The translations under genes and the position numbers were made by a program. The notes beneath the pieces are model-generated. The model saw only the letters and a program-made list of their open reading frames with translations, was not told the DNA's origin and ran no database searches. This document shows, one piece after another, positions 34,265 to 43,100 of a stretch of 64,000 bases of DNA (its first letter is position 1; every line of letters begins with the position of its first letter). This DNA comes from Mangrovicoccus sp049603835. GTDB taxonomy: Bacteria > Pseudomonadota > Alphaproteobacteria > Rhodobacterales > Rhodobacteraceae. Where the stretch lies: contig JBMYSZ010000011.1 of the NCBI GenBank assembly GCA_049603835.1, forward strand, positions 41,382 through 105,381, given 5' to 3'.

Positions 34265-35334
34265 GCTTTCGCAGGTTCAGCCTCAACACTATCGATGATT
34301 TCTTCGATCCAATTGGCCAATAGCGCGCCGACCCACATGGCAAAGACAGCGACCCAAGCCGTGAGCGATAGGATGGCGCCGCCTGACACGCCCGCGCCAA
34401 CGGCGCAGCCGCCCGCCAGCATCGAACCGAAGCCCATCAGGCAGGCGCCGATCAGATAACGCTCCATCCGCATTGTGCTGTCGAAGCGTTGCAGGCGAAA
34501 TTCCCCACTGGCGATGGCGGTTAGGCCCGAGCCCAGGAAAACGCCGGGCACAAGGCCAAGCCCGAAACTTGGCAGCAGATTGCGTTGATTAATCAAGGCC
34601 ATGAGTGTGTCGGTGGACGGGCCGGTAAAGGTGACGCTGGTCAGGCTTATGGGCTCAAAAGAGATCTGCGAAATGGCGAAGGTCCCTAGCCAGCCCAAGG
34701 TTACGGCCAGCCCGACACCAAGCCCGGCCAGCTGACGGCTGGGGGCGGTTCTGCGCCAGAGGCTAAGAAGGATGCCCGCCGCGAATATCCCTATGCCAAT
34801 CAAAGCCACCATTTGCCGATCAAGGCCAAGCCGTAGCATTGCGTCACGAGCCTCGCCGCCGGGTAAGGTCCAAAGGCCAAACAGCATTTCCCGCAAAGGC
34901 GCCAGCACCCCGGTCAAAGCCGCTTGCGCCACCAAAGTCAGCACCAATCCAGTGACCAGCGCCCGCATATTGCCCGTGGCCGACAGAACCAAGAGACGGC
35001 TTGCGCAGCCACGGGCCAATACCATGCCAATCCCGAATAATCCGCCGCCAATGATCGCGCCGGATAGGCTGCCCATCGCTGCGATTTGCCGAGCTTCGCT
35101 GTAATCCAACCAGCCGATCAGCGCAGCACCTTGGGTCGAGGCCAAAGCGGCGCCAAAGACGATCAGCCAAATGCCTAGCCGAGGGCCGAAATGCGCTTGG
35201 GTCATCTCGGCAGTGGCAGCCCGCAAACAAAACCGCGAATGCTGCGCGCAGGCCCCAAAGATCAGCCCGACCAGCGCGCCAAGCAAAGCCACTGTTTGGG
35301 CGTCGCCGAAATAATCGAGAAGAGCTTCGATCAT
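34261..35334 (-). CDS. YeeE/YedE-family (SoxT-like) sulfur transporter
   Basis: The 357-residue membrane protein has about nine to ten helices and the duplicated YeeE/YedE motifs: GACAQHSRFCLRAA near residue 27, GIGMVLARGCASR near 101, and GFGSMLAGGCAVGAG near 298. The conserved Cys residues line a thiosulfate path in the known YeeE structure; a role in moving thiosulfate or other sulfur is inferred from family and from the sox genes upstream on the same strand. Paracoccus soxT is of this family. It follows the DUF302 gene by 50 bp. Confidence 0.86.
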   Translation of the reverse strand: MIEALLDYFGDAQTVALLGALVGLIFGACAQHSRFCLRAATAEMTQAHFGPRLGIWLIVFGAALASTQGAALIGWLDYSEARQIAAMGSLSGAIIGGGLFGIGMVLARGCASRLLVLSATGNMRALVTGLVLTLVAQAALTGVLAPLREMLFGLWTLPGGEARDAMLRLGLDRQMVALIGIGIFAAGILLSLWRRTAPSRQLAGLGVGLAVTLGWLGTFAISQISFEPISLTSVTFTGPSTDTLMALINQRNLLPSFGLGLVPGVFLGSGLTAIASGEFRLQRFDSTMRMERYLIGACLMGFGSMLAGGCAVGAGVSGGAILSLTAWVAVFAMWVGALLANWIEEIIDSVEAEPAKA

Positions 35335-35384
35335 GCGCTGGTCCTTAGATGCTGAAGGCGCGGAGAATTACCAAGCCTATTCCG

Positions 35385-35825
35385 CTAATATTCAAGCGCG
35401 TCCTCAATGATTTCGGTCAAAAGCTGTTGCACCACCTGCATTTGACCGGCGGGCATTGTGCGAAATCCGATGGTGACCGTCGCGCCTTGCTGCGCCACAA
35501 ACACTCCGTAAGGGCAGTGGGCGATATTCATCGGGTCAGCCTGCATGACTTGCCGCGAAATCACCGCCGAGCAGAAAAGAAACACATCCGCCTGCTCAAA
35601 TATCGCTTGGCCTGTTCCTAGATCGGCGCCAGTTCGGTTCAGCATCTCGCCCACATGGCTCACATGATCGACCACCAAACCCTTATCGATAATCGCGCTT
35701 TCCACCGCGAAAGTCGCGTCTTCGAAATCGCCGTCATAGGCCCAGCTGGTGACGGCTTGGGCAAAGGCAAGGCCGGGCAGCGCGAAACTCAAGCAAAGGG
35801 CGATGGCTGGTCCAAATCTGGTCAT
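35385..35825 (-). CDS. DUF302-domain periplasmic protein
   Basis: The 146-residue protein has a signal peptide (to about residue 22, cleavage after AFA) and a DUF302-like domain: F-E-D-A-T-F-A-V-E-S-A-I-I-D-K-G-L-V-V-like helix 1, V-G-E-M-L-N-R-T, a Y-x-V-F-type I-A-H-C-P-Y-G-V-F-V segment near residue 101, and R-T-M-P-A-G-like end. DUF302 proteins often accompany sulfur oxidation genes, but the role is unknown. Two Cys (near 81 and 102) could pair. CAGGAGG lies seven bases before the ATG. It sits between soxF and the soxT-like gene, likely in the same operon. Confidence 0.8.
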   Translation of the reverse strand: MTRFGPAIALCLSFALPGLAFAQAVTSWAYDGDFEDATFAVESAIIDKGLVVDHVSHVGEMLNRTGADLGTGQAIFEQADVFLFCSAVISRQVMQADPMNIAHCPYGVFVAQQGATVTIGFRTMPAGQMQVVQQLLTEIIEDALEY

Positions 35826-35916
35826 TGGGGCCTCCTGCACGGGGCGATTGTTGCTTTTTGCTGTTTTGGGGTTTCCCGAGGCCAGGGTTGGCGACGGCCC
35901 CGGAAAACCCTATCGC

Positions 35917-37177
35917 TTAGCTGAACATGTCGGCGGTGATGCCCGCATACCAACCAAGCGATTCCTCATAAGTCGCTTTGCGCAGGGCTGCATCTTCGCC
36001 GGTTTGGCTGATAAACCCGTCTACTTTCGCGATTTTTTTCCTCAGTGGCTTTGTAGCTCGCACCGACTTTGACCCCGTCATCCGCCGCAATCAGCGACCA
36101 GCAGGTATTGGAGAACTTCGCCGGGAAAGCTCGGCTGCCGGTCAGCGCGGCCCGCACCGCCATAGCGCAAACCTTGGCCTGGCTATTCGCGGCAAAGCCC
36201 GATTTCGGCATATCGCCCTGAGATGACGCATCGCCCAGGATATGAATATTCTCATCAGCGCGGCTTTGCATTGTCCCCGGCACAACCGGCGCCCAGCGAT
36301 CATCGGTCAGGCTTGCTTGATGCACGATTTCGCCCGCGCGCATGGCGGGGATGACATTGCACACATCGGCTTTGATCACTTCGCCATCGATATCCACAGT
36401 CATTGCGGCGGGATCGACGCTGACATTTTCGCCGCCGAAATCCGGGCCGATCCATTCGACCATGCCGCTATAATGTTTCTGCCAGCCTTCTTCGAATAGC
36501 GCCTGTTTGGAAAATTTCGGTTTCGGATCGGCGATGATGATTTTTGCCGTTGGGTTATGTGCCTTGAGCTGCGCGGCGACCATGGAAATCCGTTCATACG
36601 GACCGGGCGGGCAGCGATACGGGTTGGGCGGCGCAACCATTACATAAGTCCCGCCGGTTGGCATGGCCATAATTTGGGATTTCAGCAGAGCCGCTTGGGT
36701 GCCGCCCTTATAAGCATGGGGCATGACATTGGCGGCGGTCAGATCCCAGCCGGGCACGCTATCGGCCACGAAATCAATGCCGGGGCTCAGCACGAGCCGG
36801 TCATAAGGCACTCGCGCGCCACTGGCCAAAACCACCATCCGCGCATCGCGGTCAATCGCGGCGGCCCAATCATGCACCACATTGACCCCGTGATTGGTGG
36901 CGAGATTGGCATAGCTATGGCCCAGATCGTCATAGTCCTGGAAACCGCCGATATAAAGATTGGAGAAAAAGCAGGTGTAATAGGTCTTGCTTGGCTCGAT
37001 CAGCGTCACATCGATCGCGCCTTTGCTGTCTTTGGCGATATAGCGCGCTGCGGTGGCCCCGCCTGCACCGCCTCCGACCACCACCGCGCGCGGGCGGATT
37101 TCAGCGCGAAGCATCGGCGCGGCCAGAGTTGCCGCCGCGGCGGTTACACTAAGGAATGTTCTTCTTGTCTGAGCCAT
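35917..37177 (-). pseudogene. soxF: Flavocytochrome c sulfide dehydrogenase flavoprotein, frameshifted near the 3' end
   Basis: SoxF is the FAD subunit of periplasmic sulfide dehydrogenase. A Tat-like signal (TRRTFLSVTAAAATLAAP) precedes VVVGGGAGGATAARYI. Three conserved Cys are present: in YYTCFFSN (covalent FAD site in relatives), in YRCPPGPYER and in NTCWSL (redox disulfide). The zero frame stops at 35966 after an unrelated basic tail. Removing one A from an A7 run (36033-36039) restores EEKIAKVDGFISQ and a typical end, YEESLGWYAG and ADMF, with a stop at 35917. This is a sequencing error, a recent mutation or slippage. AGGAGG-type site precedes the ATG at 37177. Confidence 0.9.
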
Positions 37178-37211
37178 GGTTTTCCTCCCAAAAAACCGCG
37201 CAGCAGGCTTT

Positions 37212-37943
37212 TTATGGTGTGAGCTGCGCAAAATAGGCCGCGAGCGCGGCGATTTCTTCGTCATTCAGCCGCCCCGCCACCATCTGCATCACAGGATGCG
37301 GGCGCAGCTTACGGCGATAGGCATGCATGGCGATGACGAAATCGTCTTCTGGCCATAATGTGATCGACGGCACGCCCAGATCGGCGCCGCTGGTTTGGTG
37401 GCAGGTGACACATTCCGAAGACAGATATTCGCCATAGGCCGGGTCGCCCTTGAGCGCCAAAATCGCGGGATCCAGATCATGGCCCGCATCCGAGGCGGTG
37501 GGCGCGGCTTCGGGGATATTGGCCGGATCCGCCGAGAAAAGCCGCAAATAGGCCATCAGATCAGCGCGTTCCACCGGATCTTCGAGGCCGTCGAAGCTCA
37601 TCCTTGTGCCAGAGATCAGATTTTTCGGGTTCTCGATATAGGCATCAAGCGTAGTGTAATCCCATTTCAGCCCATCATGCGCCGCCCGCATCATGGATTT
37701 AGAATAGGCAAAACCGTCAATAGCCCCGGCGGGACGGTCGAATAAACCGTTAAGATGCGGGCCAATACCGTTTTCCGCATCGCGCCCCAGCTGATGGCAG
37801 CCGCTGCAATAATCGAAAATCTCGGCCCCGGTATCGGGATTGCCCGAAGCGGGATCAAGGGGTTGCGCAGCCAGGCTGGCGGGTTGGGTAAATGTGATCA
37901 CAAAAGGTGTGATCACAAAAAGCAGAGCCTGGCCAAAGCGCAT
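37212..37943 (-). CDS. soxE: Diheme cytochrome c subunit SoxE
   Basis: The 243-residue exported protein carries two haem c sites, CSGCH near residue 46 and CVTCH near residue 178. Each lies in a class I cytochrome fold with a later Met ligand region (ISGTRMSF for the first domain). It is the electron acceptor partner of SoxF in sulfide dehydrogenase. The signal peptide contains the odd repeat FVITPFVITF, made by two TGTGATCACA words 15 bp apart. It starts three bases after soxD and precedes soxF by 34 bp, matching the Paracoccus order soxCDEF. Confidence 0.93.
   Translation of the reverse strand: MRFGQALLFVITPFVITFTQPASLAAQPLDPASGNPDTGAEIFDYCSGCHQLGRDAENGIGPHLNGLFDRPAGAIDGFAYSKSMMRAAHDGLKWDYTTLDAYIENPKNLISGTRMSFDGLEDPVERADLMAYLRLFSADPANIPEAAPTASDAGHDLDPAILALKGDPAYGEYLSSECVTCHQTSGADLGVPSITLWPEDDFVIAMHAYRRKLRPHPVMQMVAGRLNDEEIAALAAYFAQLTP
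37893..37917. repeat. Two TGTGATCACA words, 15 bp apart
   Basis: Copies 10 (37893-37902) and 11 (37908-37917), both in the soxE signal peptide, giving FVITPFVITF. Confidence 0.9.
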
Positions 37944-37946
37944 GTC

Positions 37947-39155
37947 TTACCCTCCTTGAGACTTCAAAAAGGCGATGATTGCGGCGATATCGCTATCTTT
38001 GCGCAGCCCAGCAAAGGACATTTTCGTGCCTTTCAGATAGTCTTTGGGTTTGGCGAGAAATGCTGCAAGCTCCGCCTCGCTCCAGACCAGCCCGCCCGCC
38101 GCTGCATCTTGCAAGGCCTTGGAATATTTGAACCCGTCCACATGCCCGGCGGGACTGCCAACCACGCCATTCAACACAGGGCCTACTTTGTTCTGCGCGC
38201 CATCTCCGACTTGGTGGCAGGCTTTGCATTTCTTGAACACTTTTTCACCGGCAGCGATCAAAGCGGGGTCCGCACTCCTGCCATCTGCCGCAGGCGCGTT
38301 TGGTTCGGCGGCCGCCATTTCCACAGGGGCTGCTTCCTTGGTCTCGGCTGCGGCCTCACGTGCTTTGCGGGCTTCGGCATCTTCCGGCGTCACATCGACA
38401 ATTGCCGCCCGCGCCGTGATTTCCACCGTTTCTTTGCAGTTTTCCATACAGGATTCCGCCCCGAAGGCCGCCAATTCCGCATCCGCACGATCATCAAGGA
38501 AGAAATTCGCCTCATTGGGCATTTCAATATCGGTGAAGTTTTCATGGCTCAGTTCGAAATCATCATCAACGATATCATTGAGATAGAGCAGATAAGCGGT
38601 GATGGCATAGACCTCATCCGGGCTGAGAGATTGCGCATTGCCGAAAGGCATGGCCCGGTTCACATAATCGAAAACCGTCGACAGATAAGGCCAATAGCTG
38701 CCAATGGTTTTTACCGGACGATCATCGGTCAGCGTGCCTTGCCCACCGGCGAGCACTGGCCAACGCCCTACCGCCTCGCCGAAATCGCCGTGGCACATGG
38801 CGCAATTATCCGCGAAAATTTCCTCGCCGGTCCAGACATCTCCTTTGCCCTCGGGCAGGCCCTGACCATCCGGGCGCACATCGATATCCCAAGATGCGAT
38901 CTCCTCCGGCAAGGCCGCGCGCCCCAGACCAAAACCGCCCTGACGCGATTGCGCCGCATCGCCGGAAAAGGCCGCTTGGATCACAAGATCTGTTGCCTCT
39001 GGCGCGCTCTCGGCAATGGCTGGCGAGGGTGTCAGTGTCCCCCGAACCGGCGCGGGGATATCCGCAACCAGTTGATCTGCAACCAAATAAGCAACACCAA
39101 CAACCACCACGGCGCCGCCCACAGAGGGCGCAAGATAGTTAACTAACTTCGACAT
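37947..39155 (-). CDS. soxD: Diheme cytochrome c SoxD, subunit of sulfane dehydrogenase SoxCD
   Basis: SoxD takes electrons from the molybdenum subunit SoxC during oxidation of SoxY-bound sulfane. The 402-residue protein has an N-terminal membrane or signal segment (about 10-28), a first haem site CAMCHGDFGEAVGRW near residue 118, a long acidic Ala-rich linker (about 255-300), and a second haem domain with CKACHQVG near 313 and MSFAGL near 383. Its start overlaps the soxC end by 17 bases. Presence of SoxCD predicts full oxidation of thiosulfate without sulfur globules, from known Sox biochemistry. Confidence 0.95.
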   Translation of the reverse strand: MSKLVNYLAPSVGGAVVVVGVAYLVADQLVADIPAPVRGTLTPSPAIAESAPEATDLVIQAAFSGDAAQSRQGGFGLGRAALPEEIASWDIDVRPDGQGLPEGKGDVWTGEEIFADNCAMCHGDFGEAVGRWPVLAGGQGTLTDDRPVKTIGSYWPYLSTVFDYVNRAMPFGNAQSLSPDEVYAITAYLLYLNDIVDDDFELSHENFTDIEMPNEANFFLDDRADAELAAFGAESCMENCKETVEITARAAIVDVTPEDAEARKAREAAAETKEAAPVEMAAAEPNAPAADGRSADPALIAAGEKVFKKCKACHQVGDGAQNKVGPVLNGVVGSPAGHVDGFKYSKALQDAAAGGLVWSEAELAAFLAKPKDYLKGTKMSFAGLRKDSDIAAIIAFLKSQGG

Positions 39156-40407
39156 TCTCAGCCTCGCCGTTTTCTTTCACATACCAAGTTTGGATGCCGT
39201 TATTGTGGTAGATCGAATTGGTGCCCCGGAATTTGCGCAGCTGGTCCTTAGTGGGCTGCACATAGCCGGTGCTGTCATGGGCGCGGCTTTGCAGCAGCAA
39301 CGGTTTGCCATCCCATTCGAAATCGAAATAGAACCGATGCATGGATTTCATCAGGCTCGGGCCTGACATCCGCGCTTGGTGCCAATTCGCGCCGCCATCG
39401 ATGGACACATCCACCCGAGGGATCGTGCCGCGCCCGGACCAAGCCACGCCTGTGATCACAGTCGGTCCCGGCCCGGTGGTGAGAGGCGCTTGCGGGCTGG
39501 GATTTGTGATCACAGATTTTGCATCCATCTCCCAGGTGAAGCGCCGGGCCGTGCCATCGGCCAGCAAGTCCGTGTATTTGCTAGTTTCTTCCCGGTGATG
39601 CCAGGGTTCGTCGCCCACCTCGATCCGGCGCAGCCATTTCACCCACATATTGCCTTCCCAGCCGGGAACGACCAGGCGCAGTGGATAGCCTTGCTCCACG
39701 CGCAGGGCTTCGCCATTCATCTTGAAAGCGACCAAGCAATCATCCAGCGCCTTTTCCATGGGGATCGAGCGGGTCATGGCCGAGGCATCGGCGCCTTCTG
39801 GCAAAATCCATTTGCCCGTGCCTTTCACCCCGGCCTCTTCCAGGATCAGCCGCAGGGGAATGCCGGTATACATGACATTATGGATCATCCCGTGGGTAAA
39901 CTGGCAGCCATTGAGCTGCGCCCCGCGCCATTCCATCCCACTATTGGCGGCGCATTCCAGGAAATAGACATGGTTTTCACGCGGAAAGCGCATGAGATCT
40001 TCCATGGTAAAGACCAGGGGGCGATCAACTAAGCCATTGATCATCAAGCGGTGCTCGGCCGGATCGATATGGGCTGCGCCACCGTGATGCCGTTCAAAAC
40101 ACAAACCATTCGGAGTGATGATGCCGTCCAGTTCATGCAGCGGGGTGAAGTTGATCGAGCTGACCGGATCGGCAGTCAGCCATTCCACCGTCCGGCGTTT
40201 GACATGTTTTTCATATTCCGAGGGCATGCCATAGGGCGCGACATCGACCCCATCGCCAAGCTCTTGCATCCAGGGCTGAATTTCGGTGATTGCCGGATCG
40301 CCCGCCGCCCGAGCCGATTGCGCGGCGGCCAGCCCGGCCACGCCCGCTGCTGCGCCGCTCAGAAAGCCCCGGCGCGAGGGTTTCATGCCTTTGAAACTCT
40401 GGGACAT
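39139..40407 (-). CDS. soxC: Molybdenum subunit SoxC of sulfane dehydrogenase
   Basis: SoxC is the periplasmic Mo-cofactor subunit of SoxCD. The 422-residue protein has a twin-arginine signal (PSRRGFLSGAAAGVAGLAAA). It has the sulfite-oxidase-type domain with the Mo-ligand Cys in YFLECAANSGMEW near residue 150, the R-L-V-V-P-G-W-E-G segment near 250, and a C-terminal dimerisation domain starting near 300. Length and motifs match Paracoccus SoxC. Two TGTGATCACA words encode TVITG and SVITN. It lies 29 bp after soxB. Confidence 0.96.
   Translation of the reverse strand: MSQSFKGMKPSRRGFLSGAAAGVAGLAAAQSARAAGDPAITEIQPWMQELGDGVDVAPYGMPSEYEKHVKRRTVEWLTADPVSSINFTPLHELDGIITPNGLCFERHHGGAAHIDPAEHRLMINGLVDRPLVFTMEDLMRFPRENHVYFLECAANSGMEWRGAQLNGCQFTHGMIHNVMYTGIPLRLILEEAGVKGTGKWILPEGADASAMTRSIPMEKALDDCLVAFKMNGEALRVEQGYPLRLVVPGWEGNMWVKWLRRIEVGDEPWHHREETSKYTDLLADGTARRFTWEMDAKSVITNPSPQAPLTTGPGPTVITGVAWSGRGTIPRVDVSIDGGANWHQARMSGPSLMKSMHRFYFDFEWDGKPLLLQSRAHDSTGYVQPTKDQLRKFRGTNSIYHNNGIQTWYVKENGEAENVEVS
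39451..39460. repeat. TGTGATCACA word
   Basis: Copy 12, in soxC (TVITGV). Confidence 0.9.
39505..39514. repeat. TGTGATCACA word
   Basis: Copy 13, in soxC (SVITNP), 54 bp from copy 12. Confidence 0.9.
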
Positions 40408-40436
40408 CTATTCGCCCTCCTTGCTCTGACCGTGCG

Positions 40437-42128
40437 TCATAGGCCGGTCACGGTTACGCTGGTATTCGGCTCTACCTTTACGGAGCCTTGGGATTTGATA
40501 TGGTCTTCCACCACTTGCCAGATTGGTGGGCCTTCGGTGCCTTCATTGACGCTGGCCCAACCGGCGATCACATAGTTTTTCGCGGGATCGATTTTCTCGC
40601 CGGTTTTCAGCAGGGTCATTTCCGTGATGCGGCTGCCCTGTGGTTTCGAGATATCAATGCGATAGCCCATGCCGCCAACCCGGACCATATCGCCGCCTTG
40701 CTGGTAATAGGGGTCGGGATTGAACAGGTTATCGGCCACATCTTCCATGATGATATGCAGCATTTCCCCTGTCATTTCATTGCGATAGCAATTGGGATAG
40801 CTCATGGCAGTGGCGTTGAACAAATCTTCGCGGGTGATGTCCTCGCCCGGCATCATCGACGCGCCCCAGCGGAAACCGGGCGAAAGCGCGATATCCGCCT
40901 CGCGCTGCTCTAGCATGGCGTCGCAAATCAGATCATCCCAAGTCCCGTTGAAATTGCCGCGCCGGTAAAGCAGGCTTTCGGTTTTGCCGATCACATCGGA
41001 AAGCTCGGAGAAGGGCGCGCGCTGCTTTTCGACCAGGGCAGTCATGGTCGGATCGGCTGTGATCACATCGGAAAAAATCGGGATCAGCTTATGCCGAATG
41101 CCCTGCATAGCCCCGTCACGCACATCCAGATCGATCCGCGACAGGAATTTGCCGTGGCTTCCAGTGGCGATCAGATGGGTTTTATTGATCAGCACCGGCT
41201 CGGGCAGGGCGTCATGGGTGTGTCCGGTGAGGATGATATCGATCCCATCCACATTCGCGGCAAGTTTTCGATCCACATCAAAACCGTTATGGCTGAGCAC
41301 AACCACCAGCTCCGCCCCCGCATCGCGGACCTCTTGAACGACCTCGGCCATGCGCTCTTGCCGAACGCCGAAGCTAAGATTGGGGAACATCCAGCCGGGA
41401 TTGGCGATGGGCATATAAGGGAAGGCCTGGCCGATCACCGCGATCTGCACACCGCCGCGTTCGAACTTCTGATAGGGCTCATAGGCGGGTTCATCCCATT
41501 CATTGTCGAAGATATTCGCGCCGAGAAAGGGGAAGTTCAGGTGGTTATCCACGATCTCGGTGACCCGGTCGATGCCAAGGGTAAATTCCCAATGGCTGGT
41601 CATGGCATCAACGCCTAAGGCATTCATTGCATTGACCATATCCTGGCCGTCGGTTTTCAGGCAGGTATAGCTGCCCTGCCAAGTATCGCCACCATCAAGC
41701 AGTAGCGCATCGGGCCGTTCGGCGCGAATAGCATTCACCACCGTCGCGATCCGGTCCATCCCGCCCATGCGCCCATAGGTTTTGCCCAAAGCCACGAAAT
41801 CATCATAAGTCAGCGCGTAATCCAGGGCCGAGCCATCATTGATCCCATACATTTTGCGGAAATCGCTGCCGGTCACATGGGGCGGATGGCCTTTGACCGC
41901 GCCGACGCCAAGATTGATCTCGGGCTCGCGGAACCAAACCGGCATAAGCTGGGCATGGATATCGGTGATATGGATCAGCGTCACAGTGCCGAGCGGGTCG
42001 AATTGCAAAAGCTGATCTTGGGTCATGGCCTGCTGGGCGGCGAGGCGAGACCAATTGCCAAAGCCTGAGGCGCCGTAAATGGCTGAGGCGGCCATGCTGG
42101 CTTGAAGAAAATCGCGGCGCGAGATCAT
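40437..42128 (-). CDS. soxB: Thiosulfohydrolase SoxB
   Basis: SoxB is the dimanganese enzyme that hydrolyses the terminal sulfone of SoxY-cysteine-S-thiosulfonate to release sulfate. The 563-residue protein has a Tat signal (SRRDFLQASMAASAIYGASG) and a calcineurin-like phosphoesterase core: HITDIHAQLMPVWF near residue 55, DGGDTWQGSYT near 148, DAMTSHWEF near 176, ILTGHTHDALPEPV near 292 and GSHGKFL. The 5'-nucleotidase C-terminal domain follows. One TGTGATCACA word encodes DVITADP. It is followed by soxC and preceded by soxA. Confidence 0.97.
   Translation of the reverse strand: MISRRDFLQASMAASAIYGASGFGNWSRLAAQQAMTQDQLLQFDPLGTVTLIHITDIHAQLMPVWFREPEINLGVGAVKGHPPHVTGSDFRKMYGINDGSALDYALTYDDFVALGKTYGRMGGMDRIATVVNAIRAERPDALLLDGGDTWQGSYTCLKTDGQDMVNAMNALGVDAMTSHWEFTLGIDRVTEIVDNHLNFPFLGANIFDNEWDEPAYEPYQKFERGGVQIAVIGQAFPYMPIANPGWMFPNLSFGVRQERMAEVVQEVRDAGAELVVVLSHNGFDVDRKLAANVDGIDIILTGHTHDALPEPVLINKTHLIATGSHGKFLSRIDLDVRDGAMQGIRHKLIPIFSDVITADPTMTALVEKQRAPFSELSDVIGKTESLLYRRGNFNGTWDDLICDAMLEQREADIALSPGFRWGASMMPGEDITREDLFNATAMSYPNCYRNEMTGEMLHIIMEDVADNLFNPDPYYQQGGDMVRVGGMGYRIDISKPQGSRITEMTLLKTGEKIDPAKNYVIAGWASVNEGTEGPPIWQVVEDHIKSQGSVKVEPNTSVTVTGL
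41058..41067. repeat. TGTGATCACA word
   Basis: Copy 14, in soxB (DVITAD). Last of the dense group. Confidence 0.9.
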
Positions 42129-42214
42129 GCGGGCGCTCCTATGGCGGACAAAACTTTAGAGTGCCCTCCCGAGAGACCCGGAAGGGGAAAGTCCTTAAGC
42201 GATTGAAAATGCGA

Positions 42215-43069
42215 TCAGTTGCGGACCGAGGGGCCCTCAACCGTCAGACCATTGCCGCGCGAGGCGACATAGAGTTCCAACGCAATGAATTCCGCGCTGC
42301 CTGGCTTAAAGGTTTCGGCGCGGGTGTCGCGAACGCACCCTTTGAAACGGGCATGGGCCGAATTTAGCTTGGCATTTTTCAGCCGGTAAGCCGGGAAGCC
42401 ATTGATCTGCCCTTGGGAAAGATGATCAGCCCGGATCATATTGCCGTAATTATCTTCGTGGCAATTGGCGCAGCTAAGCTCTAGCTGACCATAGCGGGTA
42501 TAATAGATCTCTTTGCCCTGTTCCCAGGTCGAGGCGGCCGGGCCGTCAATCGCCACATTCACCGGCAGGCCGCGGGATTGCAGGGTGATGAGCGCATGCA
42601 TATTCGTCATGTCGCCGCCATCATATTTCCAGGCTTCCGCGCCCATACGCTCGGTCCGGCAGCTATTGATTTGCTGTTCGATCGTGCGCACTTCGCCCGC
42701 TGCTTCCACATATTTCGGGTAAACCGCACGAACCCCAGCCATGGTTTCGGGATCATGGTGACAATCAGCGCAAGCTTTGTCTTCGCTACCATCCGCCATG
42801 GACCATTGATCCAAAGCCTGATCCACAAAGATCATGCCCGGATTGTCGAAATCATCCATCTGCAATTCTTGGGTTTCATCGGTACGGAAAACCCAGCCGG
42901 AATAGACCGTGTCGAGATTTTCCAGATGGGCAGGCGCGTCTGTGCGCACCACCATCTCGATCTCTTCATTGACGATCAGCTCGGCGTCTTCATCCGCCAT
43001 GGCCTGGCCTGCGAGCATTGCTCCCGCAAGAGCCAAGAGACTGGCGGTCATTTTCAGTGGTGCCTTCAT
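42215..43069 (-). CDS. soxA: Diheme cytochrome SoxA
   Basis: SoxA with SoxX joins thiosulfate to the SoxY cysteine and removes two electrons. The 284-residue protein has a signal peptide ending in QAMA and two haem c sites, CADCHHD near residue 104 and CANCHED near 205. This is the diheme form as in Paracoccus. A conserved Cys in FKGCVRD near 251 is the expected persulfide ligand of the active haem (inference from family). The ATG at 43069 is preferred to the ATG three codons upstream, because GGAGGAG directly abuts the latter and is correctly spaced from the former. Confidence 0.95.
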   Translation of the reverse strand: MKAPLKMTASLLALAGAMLAGQAMADEDAELIVNEEIEMVVRTDAPAHLENLDTVYSGWVFRTDETQELQMDDFDNPGMIFVDQALDQWSMADGSEDKACADCHHDPETMAGVRAVYPKYVEAAGEVRTIEQQINSCRTERMGAEAWKYDGGDMTNMHALITLQSRGLPVNVAIDGPAASTWEQGKEIYYTRYGQLELSCANCHEDNYGNMIRADHLSQGQINGFPAYRLKNAKLNSAHARFKGCVRDTRAETFKPGSAEFIALELYVASRGNGLTVEGPSVRN

Positions 43070-43100
43070 CGGTGCCATCTCCTCCCTGCGCCGACTTGGC

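Noticed and set aside
37755..39146. A 463-codon plus-strand frame opposite soxD
   Set aside because: Antisense to a clear diheme cytochrome gene; composition is typical of a shadow frame.
26342..41067. TGTGATCACA as a CRP/FNR-family operator
   Set aside because: CRP sites have a 6-bp spacer between TGTGA and TCACA and FNR sites are TTGAT-N4-ATCAA; here the spacer is zero, and every copy lies inside a gene, away from promoters.
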